From positions 28,056 through 92,055 of the IMG/VR virus record IMGVR_UViG_3300035698_019240: a stretch of 64,000 bases of DNA; one strand, written 5' to 3'. Source of the DNA: a virus. The notes beneath the pieces were generated by a model. The model worked only from the letters and a program-made list of their open reading frames with translations. It did not search any database and was not told the DNA's origin. This document shows, piece by piece, positions 7,263 through 14,092 of the stretch. Within the stretch, counting starts at the first letter, position 1, and the number at the start of each line of letters is the position of its first letter. Both the position numbers and the translations under genes were made by a program.

Positions 7263-7293
7263 TTCCCGCAGGATAACATTTTTCCTGTGGGAA
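7263..7293. other. Strong hairpin in the intergenic region
   Basis: TTCCCGCAGGA (7263-7273) pairs with TCCTGTGGGAA (7283-7293) over 11 positions with one G-U wobble and a nine-base loop. No T-run follows in either direction long enough for an ordinary terminator. It may be part of an RNA or an origin structure. Confidence 0.6.
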
Positions 7294-7325
7294 ATGAGGA
7301 AATGTGTGGGATATTGAGATAATAA

Positions 7326-7375
7326 GACCCACGGCGCACAGGACTCGTTGGATATCGTTGGGATGGTGCGCGGTC
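7326..7375. other. Bulged hairpin in the intergenic region
   Basis: GACC (7326-7329) plus GCGCAC (7334-7339) pair with GTGCGC (7366-7371) plus GGTC (7372-7375), leaving a four-base bulge and a 26-base loop. A structured RNA or protein-binding site is possible. Confidence 0.45.
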
Positions 7376-7974
7376 TTCCACATGTGAAAGGAGGTCAATG
7401 GGTGTCAGAGTGTATGATCACTCGGACTCGCGTCAGCATATACAGAATCACGATGAAATCTGCTCCAGAATCCGGGAGGGGCCCGGAATTCAATCCTCAC
7501 TACATCTTGCGCAAACCTCTCAAAAACCACTAAACCGCCCTTTACTCACCCATATAATATAAGCAAAAACACACATTTTCCTGCTCCCGGAATCCTGGAG
7601 GGGAGGATTTGCGGTAAAGCCATGGTGTCAAAAGTTCCGACGATCTTTACCTGTCTCACTATCCGTCATTTTGCGCAGTTTATACTTTTCAATCCGGATT
7701 CCGGGAAAATCCACGATTCCCATCGGAGAATGCGTTTTTAGTGTCCAGACCCCTGGATATCTATAGTACATAACTTCTTTAATACTTGGAAAGTATATAA
7801 ATATTGCTTTTCCTTTATATTTGCTTATTTTTCACTGGATTCACGAAATCCTTAGATTAACACAAATGTCCTGATACTCTTTTCCTACTTTTCAATGGTA
7901 TTTGCGTAAATTGTCAAAATAGTCCCGGGCCAGCTCAATTTCAAAACGCCGGAAATGAAGGTTACAATATTATG

Positions 7975-8003
7975 TTTACATTTTATCAAAAATAATGTAT
8001 AAT
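7975..8003 (+). promoter_or_regulatory. Early-type sigma70 promoter, rightward
   Basis: TTTACA (7975-7980), 17 bases, TATAAT (7998-8003), an almost ideal sigma70 promoter 30 bases before the first rightward gene (8034). Pairs with the leftward promoter at 6876 to bracket the control region. Confidence 0.85.
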
Positions 8004-8033
8004 AGGTATATGAAATAAAGGAATAAAGTGCAA

Positions 8034-8765
8034 ATGAAATATAGTGGGAAAAAATCTAAACCATTTACTTTCTTACATAGTGGTGTCAAGCTTTTAAAAA
8101 ACACACCTGCAAAAATAAGAGAAAGTAAAAATAAAAGTACTAAGAATAGGTGCTATGGAGAAAATCATCCTGGATGGAAAGGTGGTTATAGTATAAAAGG
8201 TATACCAACATATGATACTTACGCTCCTAAACTCTTTGCGGATGAGTGTTCCCGTGACCCGGAGGATGGTAATATCTTGAATGTGAAATGTTACTATAGT
8301 GGTTGTAAAGAATGTTTTAGGCCAAGTATAGGACAAGTCAGTGCACGACTAACTGTTATAAAAATAGGAAATGATGGTAGAAATTTCTACTGCTCGGAAG
8401 AGTGTAAAAAATCTTGTTCTGTGTATCACATGAGAGTTGAATGGATTATGAACCAGAATGATGGTAGAAATTTTTCAGATAATGAGGATAGATGGTATAG
8501 AGACACCCAACCAGAATTACGGGCCATGTGCTTGGAAAGAGATGGTTATATTTGTCAAACATGTGGAAAGCATGAGAGTGATCTTGATGTTTCATTACAC
8601 TGTCATCATAGAGAAGGTGTATTTTGGGAACCATTGATGTCTGCTGATTTAGATATGGTTTTGACCGAGTGTGAAACATGTCATTATGATATACATAGAA
8701 AAGAAGGATGTAGGTCAGTGGATATGCAATGTCCATTTCTTGGAGCAGAAGGAGCGGATATATAG
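8034..8765 (+). CDS. HNH endonuclease
   Basis: 243 residues from MKYSGKKSKPF; AAGGA lies ten bases before this ATG, and an upstream GTG is disfavoured. It has WKGGYSIKGIPTYDTYAPKLF, the shared DPEDGNILNVKCYYSGC module and YCSEECKKSC, then CQTCGKHESDLDVSLHCHHREGV...CETCHYDIH, a variant HNH core. Paralogue of the enzyme at 5944-6840 across the control region. First gene of the rightward early operon. Confidence 0.85.
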   Translation: MKYSGKKSKPFTFLHSGVKLLKNTPAKIRESKNKSTKNRCYGENHPGWKGGYSIKGIPTYDTYAPKLFADECSRDPEDGNILNVKCYYSGCKECFRPSIGQVSARLTVIKIGNDGRNFYCSEECKKSCSVYHMRVEWIMNQNDGRNFSDNEDRWYRDTQPELRAMCLERDGYICQTCGKHESDLDVSLHCHHREGVFWEPLMSADLDMVLTECETCHYDIHRKEGCRSVDMQCPFLGAEGADI

Positions 8766-8839
8766 GTGTGAATAATGGGGGTCCGTTAGGAATCGAAACA
8801 ACGATGTCCGAGGAATCGGAAAAGGAAAGGGCGTGAGTT

Positions 8840-9052
8840 ATGAAAAAAATAACAGTATGGAATCGGTTAGGAGAAAATGGTTGGAATCACAATCATATTG
8901 AGGACGGATGGGTTGAAGGATCTAAACCAAAGGCGAAAAAAGCTGAATTCAAAAGGCAGATTAGTGGTTGGAAAAATAATTTGTGGAGAAAGTCATATGA
9001 GTATTTGACTGTTGATAATAAAGTAATATGGTGGAATGGTGAAAATAAATGA
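8840..9052 (+). CDS. Hypothetical small protein
   Basis: 70 residues rich in W, N and K: MKKITVWNRLGENGWNHNHIEDGWVEG, then KAEFKRQISGWKNNLWRKSYEYL. GGAAAGG sits upstream of the ATG, which follows a 75-base gap after the HNH gene. It ends with the ATGA overlap of the next gene. No family recognised and no acidic tail. Confidence 0.65.
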   Translation: MKKITVWNRLGENGWNHNHIEDGWVEGSKPKAKKAEFKRQISGWKNNLWRKSYEYLTVDNKVIWWNGENK

Positions 9053-9318
9053 AGAGAAAGATCATGAAAAAAGGAAGCATTATAGTATTAAAAACTTTGG
9101 AAGAATTAAAGAAGGGAAAAACATGTGTTGCTGATAGAGGTGGTATTTCAATAGATGGAAAATATATACGTCCGGATATGTACAACATGTTTGGGAAAAA
9201 GCATGTGATAGAAGACATATATTATGTATGGAATGGTAGTATTATTGAAATAAAACATGAACGAAGTAATTGGTATATAAGAGAAGAATGGATTGAAAAG
9301 GTATTGAAAGGAAAATAG
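9049..9318 (+). CDS. Hypothetical small protein; untagged paralogue of 330-635
   Basis: 89 residues. From MKKGSIIVLKTLEELKKG onward it follows 330-635 and the partial 1-112 protein: basic start, VLKTL, a G-x-I-x-x-D/G turn, MYNMFGKKHVI and WYIREEWIEK. It ends WIEKVLKGK without the acidic tail. The ATG at 9064 is an alternative start that would match the paralogues better; the overlapping ATG at 9049 is kept. Function unknown. Confidence 0.7.
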   Translation: MKRKIMKKGSIIVLKTLEELKKGKTCVADRGGISIDGKYIRPDMYNMFGKKHVIEDIYYVWNGSIIEIKHERSNWYIREEWIEKVLKGK

Positions 9319-9319
9319 T

Positions 9320-9496
9320 ATGGAAAAGTATTCAAGAAAGTGGAAGTATGTTAGTAATGACAATGGTATAATTACCAAGAGATTGAAGGTTCCTAACGGT
9401 TGGATAGTTAAGTCCTGGATGGATGGTAGTCCTGATTCGTTGAATATGTTATTTGTTCCAGAAGATCAGGCACATTACTGGGAGTTAGAAAAATAA
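9320..9496 (+). CDS. Hypothetical small protein
   Basis: 58 residues: MEKYSRKWKYVSNDNG, then LKVPNGWIVKSWMDGSPDSLNMLFVPEDQAHYWELEK. Soluble, aromatic-rich, one base after the previous stop and directly abutting the next ATG. The composition looks like a compact phage regulator, but no family was recognised. Confidence 0.65.
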   Translation: MEKYSRKWKYVSNDNGIITKRLKVPNGWIVKSWMDGSPDSLNMLFVPEDQAHYWELEK

Positions 9497-9748
9497 ATGA
9501 GTGCCATTCAAATAGGAGATAGAGTAATATTAACAACTGATAGGTACGATAGTAGTGCTATGAATCCTCGTTATGATAAAACAGGAATTAAAGGAAATGT
9601 AACGAGGATAGTATATATGGACAGAAAAACAAGGATATATGTTAAATGGGATACTGGAAGGAATAATGGATATGATGTGTCGGACTTAGAAGTTGCTGAT
9701 AACATCATCATTGATGTGGATGACCTGTTCTCGGAGATTGATATATGA
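9497..9748 (+). CDS. SH3-like protein with acidic C-terminal tail, tandem copy 1
   Basis: 83 residues. GDRVILTTDRYD...NPRYDKTGIKGNVTRIVY...IYVKWDTGRNNGYDVSDLEV, then IIIDVDDLFSEIDI. The V-x-W-D-x-G-x-x-N-x-Y-x-x-x-D-L pattern resembles small beta-barrels such as KOW or MIB/HERC2 modules; this is a pattern judgement. First of four consecutive copies joined by ATGA overlaps. The DNA for the tail carries CGGAG followed by the next ATG. Confidence 0.8.
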   Translation: MSAIQIGDRVILTTDRYDSSAMNPRYDKTGIKGNVTRIVYMDRKTRIYVKWDTGRNNGYDVSDLEVADNIIIDVDDLFSEIDI

Positions 9749-9972
9749 TAGTTGGAGATACAGTAAGGTTAACGACCGACAGGTATGGTAATTGTGATGT
9801 AAATCCTTGTTATGATAAAACAGGAGTTGAAGGAGAAGTAACTGATATAGAAGAAGGTACTATATATGTTAAATGGGATAATGGAAGGAATAATGTATAT
9901 GTTAAGTCGGACTTAGGAGTTATTCTTCCTATTATAGATGTGGACGACCTGTTCTCGGAGATTGAGATATGA
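9745..9972 (+). CDS. SH3-like protein with acidic C-terminal tail, tandem copy 2
   Basis: 75 residues. GDTVRLTTDRYGNCDVNPCYDKTG, EGEVTDIEEGTIYVKWDNGRNNVY, then PIIDVDDLFSEIEI. Very similar to copy 1, from which it differs by many third-position changes in the tail codons (GAT/GAC, GTG kept, ATT/ATA). Overlaps both neighbours by four bases. Confidence 0.8.
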   Translation: MIVGDTVRLTTDRYGNCDVNPCYDKTGVEGEVTDIEEGTIYVKWDNGRNNVYVKSDLGVILPIIDVDDLFSEIEI

Positions 9973-10211
9973 AGTTTAAAGTTGGAGATAGAGTAAAACT
10001 AATAACAAAAAGACATGGTGTAGGTTATTCTAATCCTTATTGGCCAAAATATGGAATAGAAGGTGTTATAACGGAAACATGGCAGGACATAACTTTTTAT
10101 GTCAAATGGGATAATACGGGGAAAAATAGTTATAGTTCTAATGATTTGGAATTAGTAGATGTTAAACCTCTTATAGATGTGGATGAACTGTTTGAAGGGA
10201 TAGAGATATGA
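9969..10211 (+). CDS. SH3-like protein with acidic C-terminal tail, tandem copy 3
   Basis: 80 residues. KVGDRVKLITKRHGVGYSNPYWPKYG, EGVITETWQDITFYVKWDNTGKNSY, tail PLIDVDELFEGIEI. Shares the PYWPxY segment with 12739-12990, suggesting sub-lineages within the family. Tail glycine replaces the usual S/D/E before the final IEI. Confidence 0.8.
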   Translation: MKFKVGDRVKLITKRHGVGYSNPYWPKYGIEGVITETWQDITFYVKWDNTGKNSYSSNDLELVDVKPLIDVDELFEGIEI

Positions 10212-10453
10212 AAGTCGGAGATAGAGTAAGGTTAACAAAGGATCGTTTTACATTGTGTGAGGAAAATCCAAAATGGCCTGAGTATGATGTTCTTGGTGTT
10301 ATTGCTTATATCGGAAATTCAAATATGGAAATGAATATAAGGGTAGATTGGGATAATGGACATAATAATATTTATGATAACTTTGATTTAAGAATTATAG
10401 AAGATAAACCTATTATAGATGTAGATGAACTATTTAAGGAGATAGAGATATGA
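10208..10453 (+). CDS. SH3-like protein with acidic C-terminal tail, tandem copy 4
   Basis: 81 residues. KVGDRVRLTKDRFTLCEENPKWPEYDVLG, IRVDWDNGHNNIYDNFDL, tail [14 protein letters not shown]. Its tail-coding DNA (AAGGAGATAGAGATATGA) provides the ribosome site and the overlapping ATG for alanine dehydrogenase, so translation of that enzyme is coupled to this gene. Confidence 0.8.
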   Translation: MKVGDRVRLTKDRFTLCEENPKWPEYDVLGVIAYIGNSNMEMNIRVDWDNGHNNIYDNFDLRIIEDKPIIDVDELFKEIEI

Positions 10454-11562
10454 TAGTTGGAATTTTAAAAGAGATTATGGATAGTGAAAATCGTGTTTCA
10501 ATGACTCCGGCAGGAGTCGAGGTAATTAAAAAGAATGGTCATACTGTTCTAATAGAAAAGGATGCCGGTAAAAAAAGTGGTTTTGAAAACAGTGAATATG
10601 TTAAGGCAGGAGGCAACATTGTATTAAAACCTGATGATATCTATAAATGCGCTGATATGGTAATGCATGTTAAAGAACCTCTACCTGTTGAATATGGATA
10701 TTTCAGAAAAGATCAGATTATCTTTACATTTTTACACTTGGCTGCAAAAAAAGAACTCACTAATACCCTTATAAGAAAACGTTCTGTTGCTATTGCATAT
10801 GAAACCATTCAAAAAAAGGATGGCTCTTTACCATTGCTTATACCCATGAGTGAGGTGGCTGGAAGGATGTCTATTCAGGCGGGAGCGAAGTGTCTTGAAA
10901 TGACCTATGGTGGTCAGGGCATACTACTCGGTGGAGTTCCCGGTGTACAGCCCGGCATGGTTGTAATTTTAGGCGGTGGTGTAGCCGGTGTAAATGCGGC
11001 GAAGATAGCATCAGGTTTTGGTGCAAGGGTTTACCTATTGGATATTAATCAGGAACGCCTACGATATTTGAGTGATGTTATGCCGAAAAATTGTTTTCCT
11101 ATAATGTCAAGTCCTTCAAAAATTCGTGAGTTATTAAAGGAAGCCGATCTTGTTGTAGGTGCTGTTCTAATACCAGGAGCCAAGGCCCCTAAACTTGTAA
11201 CAAGAGAAATATTAAAGACCATGAAAAAAGGTTCCGTTATAGTTGATATTGCTATAGACCAGGGAGGGTGTTTTGAAACATCCAAACCCACTACACATTC
11301 AAACCCGACTTACATTGTAGACGGTGTTATTCATTATTGTGTTGCAAATATGCCCGGAGCTGTGGCAAAAACTTCAACCCTTGCCCTTACTAATGTTACA
11401 TTACCTTATGCTGTTGATATAGCAAATAAGGGATGGGAAAAAGCGGCCAGGGAAAATCCTGAAATCATGATGGGATTGAATGTGGTAAAAGGAAAGGTAA
11501 CATGTAAAGGTGTGGCAGATGCTTTTAAACTTGAATATGCTCCTATTGAAAGTTGGGGATAG
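10450..11562 (+). CDS. ald: Alanine dehydrogenase
   Basis: 370 residues, full length for the family. It catalyses L-alanine + NAD+ + H2O to pyruvate + NH4+ + NADH, or the reverse. Family residues sit at the canonical numbers: R15 (ENRV), K75 (MHVKEP), H96 (FLHLAA), D270 (DIAIDQGG). The NAD-binding Rossmann loop is GGGVAG (175-180). It starts like the family (MIVGILKEI) and ends at SWG without an acidic tail. It lies in the middle of the tagged small-gene array, coupled to the gene before it. A cellular metabolic gene, probably acquired by transfer; base composition is not obviously different. Confidence 0.95.
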   Translation: MIVGILKEIMDSENRVSMTPAGVEVIKKNGHTVLIEKDAGKKSGFENSEYVKAGGNIVLKPDDIYKCADMVMHVKEPLPVEYGYFRKDQIIFTFLHLAAKKELTNTLIRKRSVAIAYETIQKKDGSLPLLIPMSEVAGRMSIQAGAKCLEMTYGGQGILLGGVPGVQPGMVVILGGGVAGVNAAKIASGFGARVYLLDINQERLRYLSDVMPKNCFPIMSSPSKIRELLKEADLVVGAVLIPGAKAPKLVTREILKTMKKGSVIVDIAIDQGGCFETSKPTTHSNPTYIVDGVIHYCVANMPGAVAKTSTLALTNVTLPYAVDIANKGWEKAARENPEIMMGLNVVKGKVTCKGVADAFKLEYAPIESWG

Positions 11563-11740
11563 AGTATATAACCAGAATCATGAGGGAATCGTTGTACGGA
11601 TTGATTATAATTTACGTCATCCAATATATGTTGAATGGGATGGTTCTTGTTTTCATTATTGCTACTATGCTAACGAATTGGGATTGTTGATTGAAAACAT
11701 CATAGATGTTGATGAGTTGTTTGAGGATATAGAGATATGA
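11537..11740 (+). CDS. SH3-like protein with acidic C-terminal tail
   Basis: About 67 residues from ATG 11537 ([10 protein letters not shown]), overlapping the last 26 bases of ald in another frame. A TTG at 11546 would give the family's usual K-V-G-D-R start. Body: YNQNHEGIVVRIDYNLRHPIYVEWDG...YYANEL; tail NIIDVDELFEDIEI. Closest to 632-844 on the opposite arm. The long overlap with ald suggests ald was inserted next to an existing array or that the gene start moved. Confidence 0.75.
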   Translation: MLLLKVGDRVYNQNHEGIVVRIDYNLRHPIYVEWDGSCFHYCYYANELGLLIENIIDVDELFEDIEI

Positions 11741-12009
11741 ATGCAATAACTGTTGAAATATTGATGAGTATATTTGGGGTTCTTACTTCTTTTCAAATAA
11801 TACCTCAATGTGTTAGGATACATCGTAGAAGAAAAAGTGACGATCTTAGCCTTTGGACTATGTATATTAGTATAATACAACAGGTTTTATGGTTAGGATA
11901 TGCTATTTGGAAACCTGTTATATGTCTAGTTGTAACAGAAGGTGTTTGGTTAACACTTTTAATAGTCTTGTTATGTTTTATATTTAAATATAGAGGAAAA
12001 AGAGATTGA
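11737..12009 (+). CDS. SemiSWEET-like PQ-loop membrane protein, copy 1
   Basis: 90 residues, three predicted membrane helices (residues about 5-25, 38-58, 62-84), the size of bacterial SemiSWEET half-transporters. TM1 ends in the PQ motif (IIPQCVRIHRRRKSDDLSLW; P23, Q24). The helix-2 end WLGYAIWKP is as expected. Characterised SemiSWEETs dimerise and move sugars by facilitated diffusion. The TM3 Asn known from sugar-binding members is not evident (TEGVW here), so the substrate is open. Overlaps the preceding tagged gene by ATGA; the next gene is a paralogue. Confidence 0.85.
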   Translation: MNAITVEILMSIFGVLTSFQIIPQCVRIHRRRKSDDLSLWTMYISIIQQVLWLGYAIWKPVICLVVTEGVWLTLLIVLLCFIFKYRGKRD

Positions 12010-12012
12010 TAT

Positions 12013-12285
12013 ATGAGTACATTTATTGTTGAACTATTTATGACTATATTAGGCACAATTGGTGCTTGTCAAATAATACCTCAATGTGTTAGGATACATC
12101 GTAGAGAAAAAAGTGATGATATTAGCTTTTGGACTATTGGTATTAATATAATGTCCCAGTCAGTGTGGTTAGTGTATTCCTTTTGGAAATTTGTACCATG
12201 TATGATTATATCCGGTTCCGTTTGGTTAACACTTTTACTGATAATGTTAGGATTGGTAGTGAAGCATAGAGGGGAAAATAAATGA
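12013..12285 (+). CDS. SemiSWEET-like PQ-loop membrane protein, copy 2
   Basis: 90 residues, same architecture as the gene just before: TM1 ending IIPQCVRIHRREKSDDISFW, a second helix ending WLVYSFWK, a third with SGSVWLTLLL. The two genes also match over long stretches of DNA (for example around 11801-11833 and 12074-12106), so they are a recent tandem duplication. They could form a heterodimer. Its 3' end overlaps the next tagged gene. Confidence 0.85.
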   Translation: MSTFIVELFMTILGTIGACQIIPQCVRIHRREKSDDISFWTIGINIMSQSVWLVYSFWKFVPCMIISGSVWLTLLLIMLGLVVKHRGENK

Positions 12286-12530
12286 AAAAATGGAAAGTAG
12301 GAGATAGGGTAGTACTGAATAACAACATTTATGGTGATAGTCCTAGTAACCCTTTTATAGACCAAACAGAAGGTACAATTAGAGAGGTTGATGATCCTTC
12401 TTTTTATGGTCAAAATATAGTAGTGGACTGGTTGAATGGTAGTCATAATTGTTATTATTCTAGTGATTTAAAGGAAGTTGAAGAAAATATAATAGATGTT
12501 GATGAACTATTTTCGGAGATAGATATATGA
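12282..12530 (+). CDS. SH3-like protein with acidic C-terminal tail
   Basis: 82 residues. WKVGDRVVLNNNIYGDSPSNP, IVVDWLNGSHNCYYSSDLKEV, tail NIIDVDELFSEIDI. Member of the same family as 9497-10453, resuming the array after the SemiSWEET pair. Coupled by ATGA overlaps on both sides. Confidence 0.8.
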   Translation: MKKWKVGDRVVLNNNIYGDSPSNPFIDQTEGTIREVDDPSFYGQNIVVDWLNGSHNCYYSSDLKEVEENIIDVDELFSEIDI

Positions 12531-12742
12531 AGTTAAAAATTGGAAACAGAGTGGCATGGTATGGAGATCAAAGTTTTACTCGTAAAGGAACAGTAAAGAA
12601 TATATCAAATATTTCCAAGTTTCCTTATTTAATACTATGGGATGATGGAAGTCGTGGATGGTACAGTGAATCATTTATAGTATTAATGGATGATGATAAA
12701 ATTATGGATGTTGAAGAATTATTTAAGGAGATTGAGATATGA
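12527..12742 (+). CDS. Small barrel-like protein with acidic C-terminal tail
   Basis: 71 residues. KIGNRVAWYGDQSFTRKGTVKNISN, LILWDDGSRGWYSESF, tail [15 protein letters not shown] shorter variant of the family: the V-x-W-D-x-G core is present (LILWDDG) but the N-x-Y-x-x-x-D-L part is replaced by GWYSESF. Confidence 0.78.
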   Translation: MKLKIGNRVAWYGDQSFTRKGTVKNISNISKFPYLILWDDGSRGWYSESFIVLMDDDKIMDVEELFKEIEI

Positions 12743-12990
12743 AGTTAAAAATTGGAGATGAGGTAAAATTAATAACCAAAAAGCATGGTATTAGTAATAA
12801 TAATCCTTACTGGCCCGATTATAAAAAAATAGGAACTATTGATCGTATACATAATACAGGGGGTCTGAATATTAGAGTTGTGTGGGAATTAGGAGGTATG
12901 TGTCATAATGTTTATAGTAGTTCAGATTTAGAATTGGTAGATGAACCTATTATGGATGTTGAAGAATTATTTGGAGATATAGATATATAA
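12739..12990 (+). CDS. SH3-like protein with acidic C-terminal tail
   Basis: 83 residues. KIGDEVKLITKKHGISNNNPYWPDYKKIGTI, IRVVWELGGMCHNVYSSSDLELV, tail PIMDVEELFGDIDI. Most similar to 9969-10211. The stop is TAA and the next ATG shares its last A (TAATG), a variation on the usual ATGA junction. Confidence 0.78.
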   Translation: MKLKIGDEVKLITKKHGISNNNPYWPDYKKIGTIDRIHNTGGLNIRVVWELGGMCHNVYSSSDLELVDEPIMDVEELFGDIDI

Positions 12991-13223
12991 TGCGGAAAGT
13001 AGGAGATAGAGTAAAATTAACAAGTATAGTTCACGGTATATCTGATAGTAATCCATATTTTCTAAAATACAAAATCTTGGGAACCGTTTATAAAGTTTTA
13101 GGTTTAGAATGGACTTGTCCATTTAAAGTTAAATGGGATAATGGTATAAAGAATGGATATAATTCATGGGATCTAGAAGACTCGGAATATATTATTGGTC
13201 TTGATGAGTTGTTTGAATTATGA
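12990..13223 (+). CDS. SH3-like protein with shortened tail
   Basis: 77 residues. KVGDRVKLTSIVHGISDSNPYFLKYKILGTV, FKVKWDNGIKNGYNSWDLE, then YIIGLDELFEL. The tail keeps G-L-D-E-L-F-E but has lost the final EIEI, the only clearly truncated tail in the run. It overlaps the next gene by ATGA. Confidence 0.75.
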   Translation: MRKVGDRVKLTSIVHGISDSNPYFLKYKILGTVYKVLGLEWTCPFKVKWDNGIKNGYNSWDLEDSEYIIGLDELFEL

Positions 13224-13393
13224 TGATTTGTCCCATGGCTGATAAATGTATATGTTATACATGTACTCATAGAATACCTCATAAACACTGTGACGGTCTA
13301 TCATGTTTAAGACATGTTGATAATAAATGGCCTCATGTTTGTATACCACTTATCATTGATATAGATGATTTATTTTCTGATGTTGAAGTATAA
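13220..13393 (+). CDS. Cys/His-rich small protein with acidic C-terminal tail
   Basis: 57 residues. The body is a metal-binding-like segment (CICYTCTHRIPHKHCDGLSC...HVC) unrelated to the SH3-like neighbours; the end is LIIDIDDLFSDVEV. It is the last gene of its unit, followed by an intergenic promoter, so its tail is not needed to provide a start for a downstream gene. Its codons differ from the other tails, which supports selection on the peptide itself. Confidence 0.75.
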   Translation: MMICPMADKCICYTCTHRIPHKHCDGLSCLRHVDNKWPHVCIPLIIDIDDLFSDVEV

Positions 13394-13417
13394 ACCATAT
13401 TTGAAATAAATGCTTTA

Positions 13418-13446
13418 TTTACATTTTGTTTATTTTATGTTAAACT
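13418..13446 (+). promoter_or_regulatory. Early-type sigma70 promoter
   Basis: TTTACA (13418-13423), 17 bases, TAAACT (13441-13446). The -10 box is weaker than in the other elements (four of six). It precedes the AAGGAG ribosome site and ATG of 13473. Confidence 0.6.
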
Positions 13447-13472
13447 AGATATAGAATTTAAAGGAGAATATA

Positions 13473-13685
13473 ATGGGTGAAAAGTTATTAGATAATGGAG
13501 ATCAATATTTACCAGAGCAGTATATTAAATACTGTGACAATTTACAGGAAGACAGTGAGGTCACATGGGACGATTTTTTTGATCATGTTAATCTTTCAAG
13601 TGATAAGAGGTCAGACTTTCTTATAGCTGCTATATATAAACAAGCACTGGAGACATTAAGTGTGGAAGTAGACTATCAAATATAA
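13473..13685 (+). CDS. Hypothetical acidic small protein
   Basis: 70 residues: MGEKLLDNGDQYLPEQYIKYCDNLQ, then EVTWDDFFDHVNLSSDKRSDFLIAAIYKQALETLSVEVDYQI. Acidic and helical. AAGGAG lies eight bases before the ATG. The stop abuts the next ATG. No family recognised. Confidence 0.65.
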   Translation: MGEKLLDNGDQYLPEQYIKYCDNLQEDSEVTWDDFFDHVNLSSDKRSDFLIAAIYKQALETLSVEVDYQI

Positions 13686-13921
13686 TGAGAAAAGGATTAA
13701 ATATAAATTGTATTCATTTTAAAGGTCCTTCAAGTTGTCCACGAAAACCTAAAAGACTTGGATTTTTAATGGCTAAATGTCATTTGGCTAACGATCTTAC
13801 AAAAACTTGTGCTATTCAGGAAAAATACCCAAGACCATCCCATCCACCTCCACCTCCACCACCAAAGAGAGTTATCAGTGAAGATGTAGGTTGGAAATAT
13901 ATAAAGAGAAGGAAAGGATAA
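13685..13921 (+). CDS. Hypothetical Cys-containing protein with proline run
   Basis: 78 residues. Cysteines at CIHFKGPSSCPRKPKR and AKCHLANDLTKTCAIQ could bind metal; a central PSHPPPPPPPKR polyproline run is followed by a basic end. Overlaps the stop of the preceding gene by one base. Function unknown. Confidence 0.6.
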   Translation: MRKGLNINCIHFKGPSSCPRKPKRLGFLMAKCHLANDLTKTCAIQEKYPRPSHPPPPPPPKRVISEDVGWKYIKRRKG

Positions 13922-14092
13922 ATGTGGATAGATGATAAAAGTGATGGCTGTGTTTACGATACGGTAGACTGTGACCATAATTGTCTTGGATGTAACCATG
14001 GCTCTATGCAATGTACATCATGTGGACTTATTGTATATTATCCCGATAATAAATGTGACTGTGGTCATGTTTTGGAAGACAGAGATTTCTAA
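13922..14092 (+). CDS. Small Cys-rich zinc-ribbon-like protein
   Basis: 56 residues, nine cysteines: CVYDTVDCDHNCLGC, MQCTSCGLIVYY, KCDCGHVLEDRDF. The arrangement suggests two zinc sites. Directly follows the previous stop and abuts the next ATG. No family recognised. Confidence 0.65.
   Translation: MWIDDKSDGCVYDTVDCDHNCLGCNHGSMQCTSCGLIVYYPDNKCDCGHVLEDRDF

Larger units (their letters stand above)
6905..7974. other. Intergenic control region, relatively GC-rich, no convincing gene
   Basis: About 1.1 kb between the leftward and rightward early promoters. Its base composition is visibly richer in G and C than the flanking genes. Short open frames at 7036-7533 lack ribosome sites and recognisable protein character. 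It contains hairpins (7263-7293, 7326-7375) and repeated GGAATCC/GGATTCC-type words (near 7468, 7484, 7598, 7692), including two related blocks GCTCCAGAATCCGGGAGGGG and GCTCCCGGAATCCTGGAGGGG. Candidate roles: replication origin, early control region or noncoding RNA. None is proven by the sequence. Confidence 0.6.

Noticed and set aside
7036-7533. Short open frames of 60-69 residues in the intergenic block
   Set aside because: No ribosome sites, overlapping frames, no protein-like motif and a base composition unlike coding neighbours.
6905-7974. Possible tRNA genes in the GC-richer block (for example around GAATTCAATCC)
   Set aside because: No cloverleaf with acceptor, D and T arms could be drawn; the T-loop-like word lacks paired stems.
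13220-13393. Tail motif dismissed as a by-product of ribosome-site conservation
   Set aside because: This copy keeps the peptide with different codons and no downstream coupled gene, so a purely DNA-level explanation is insufficient.
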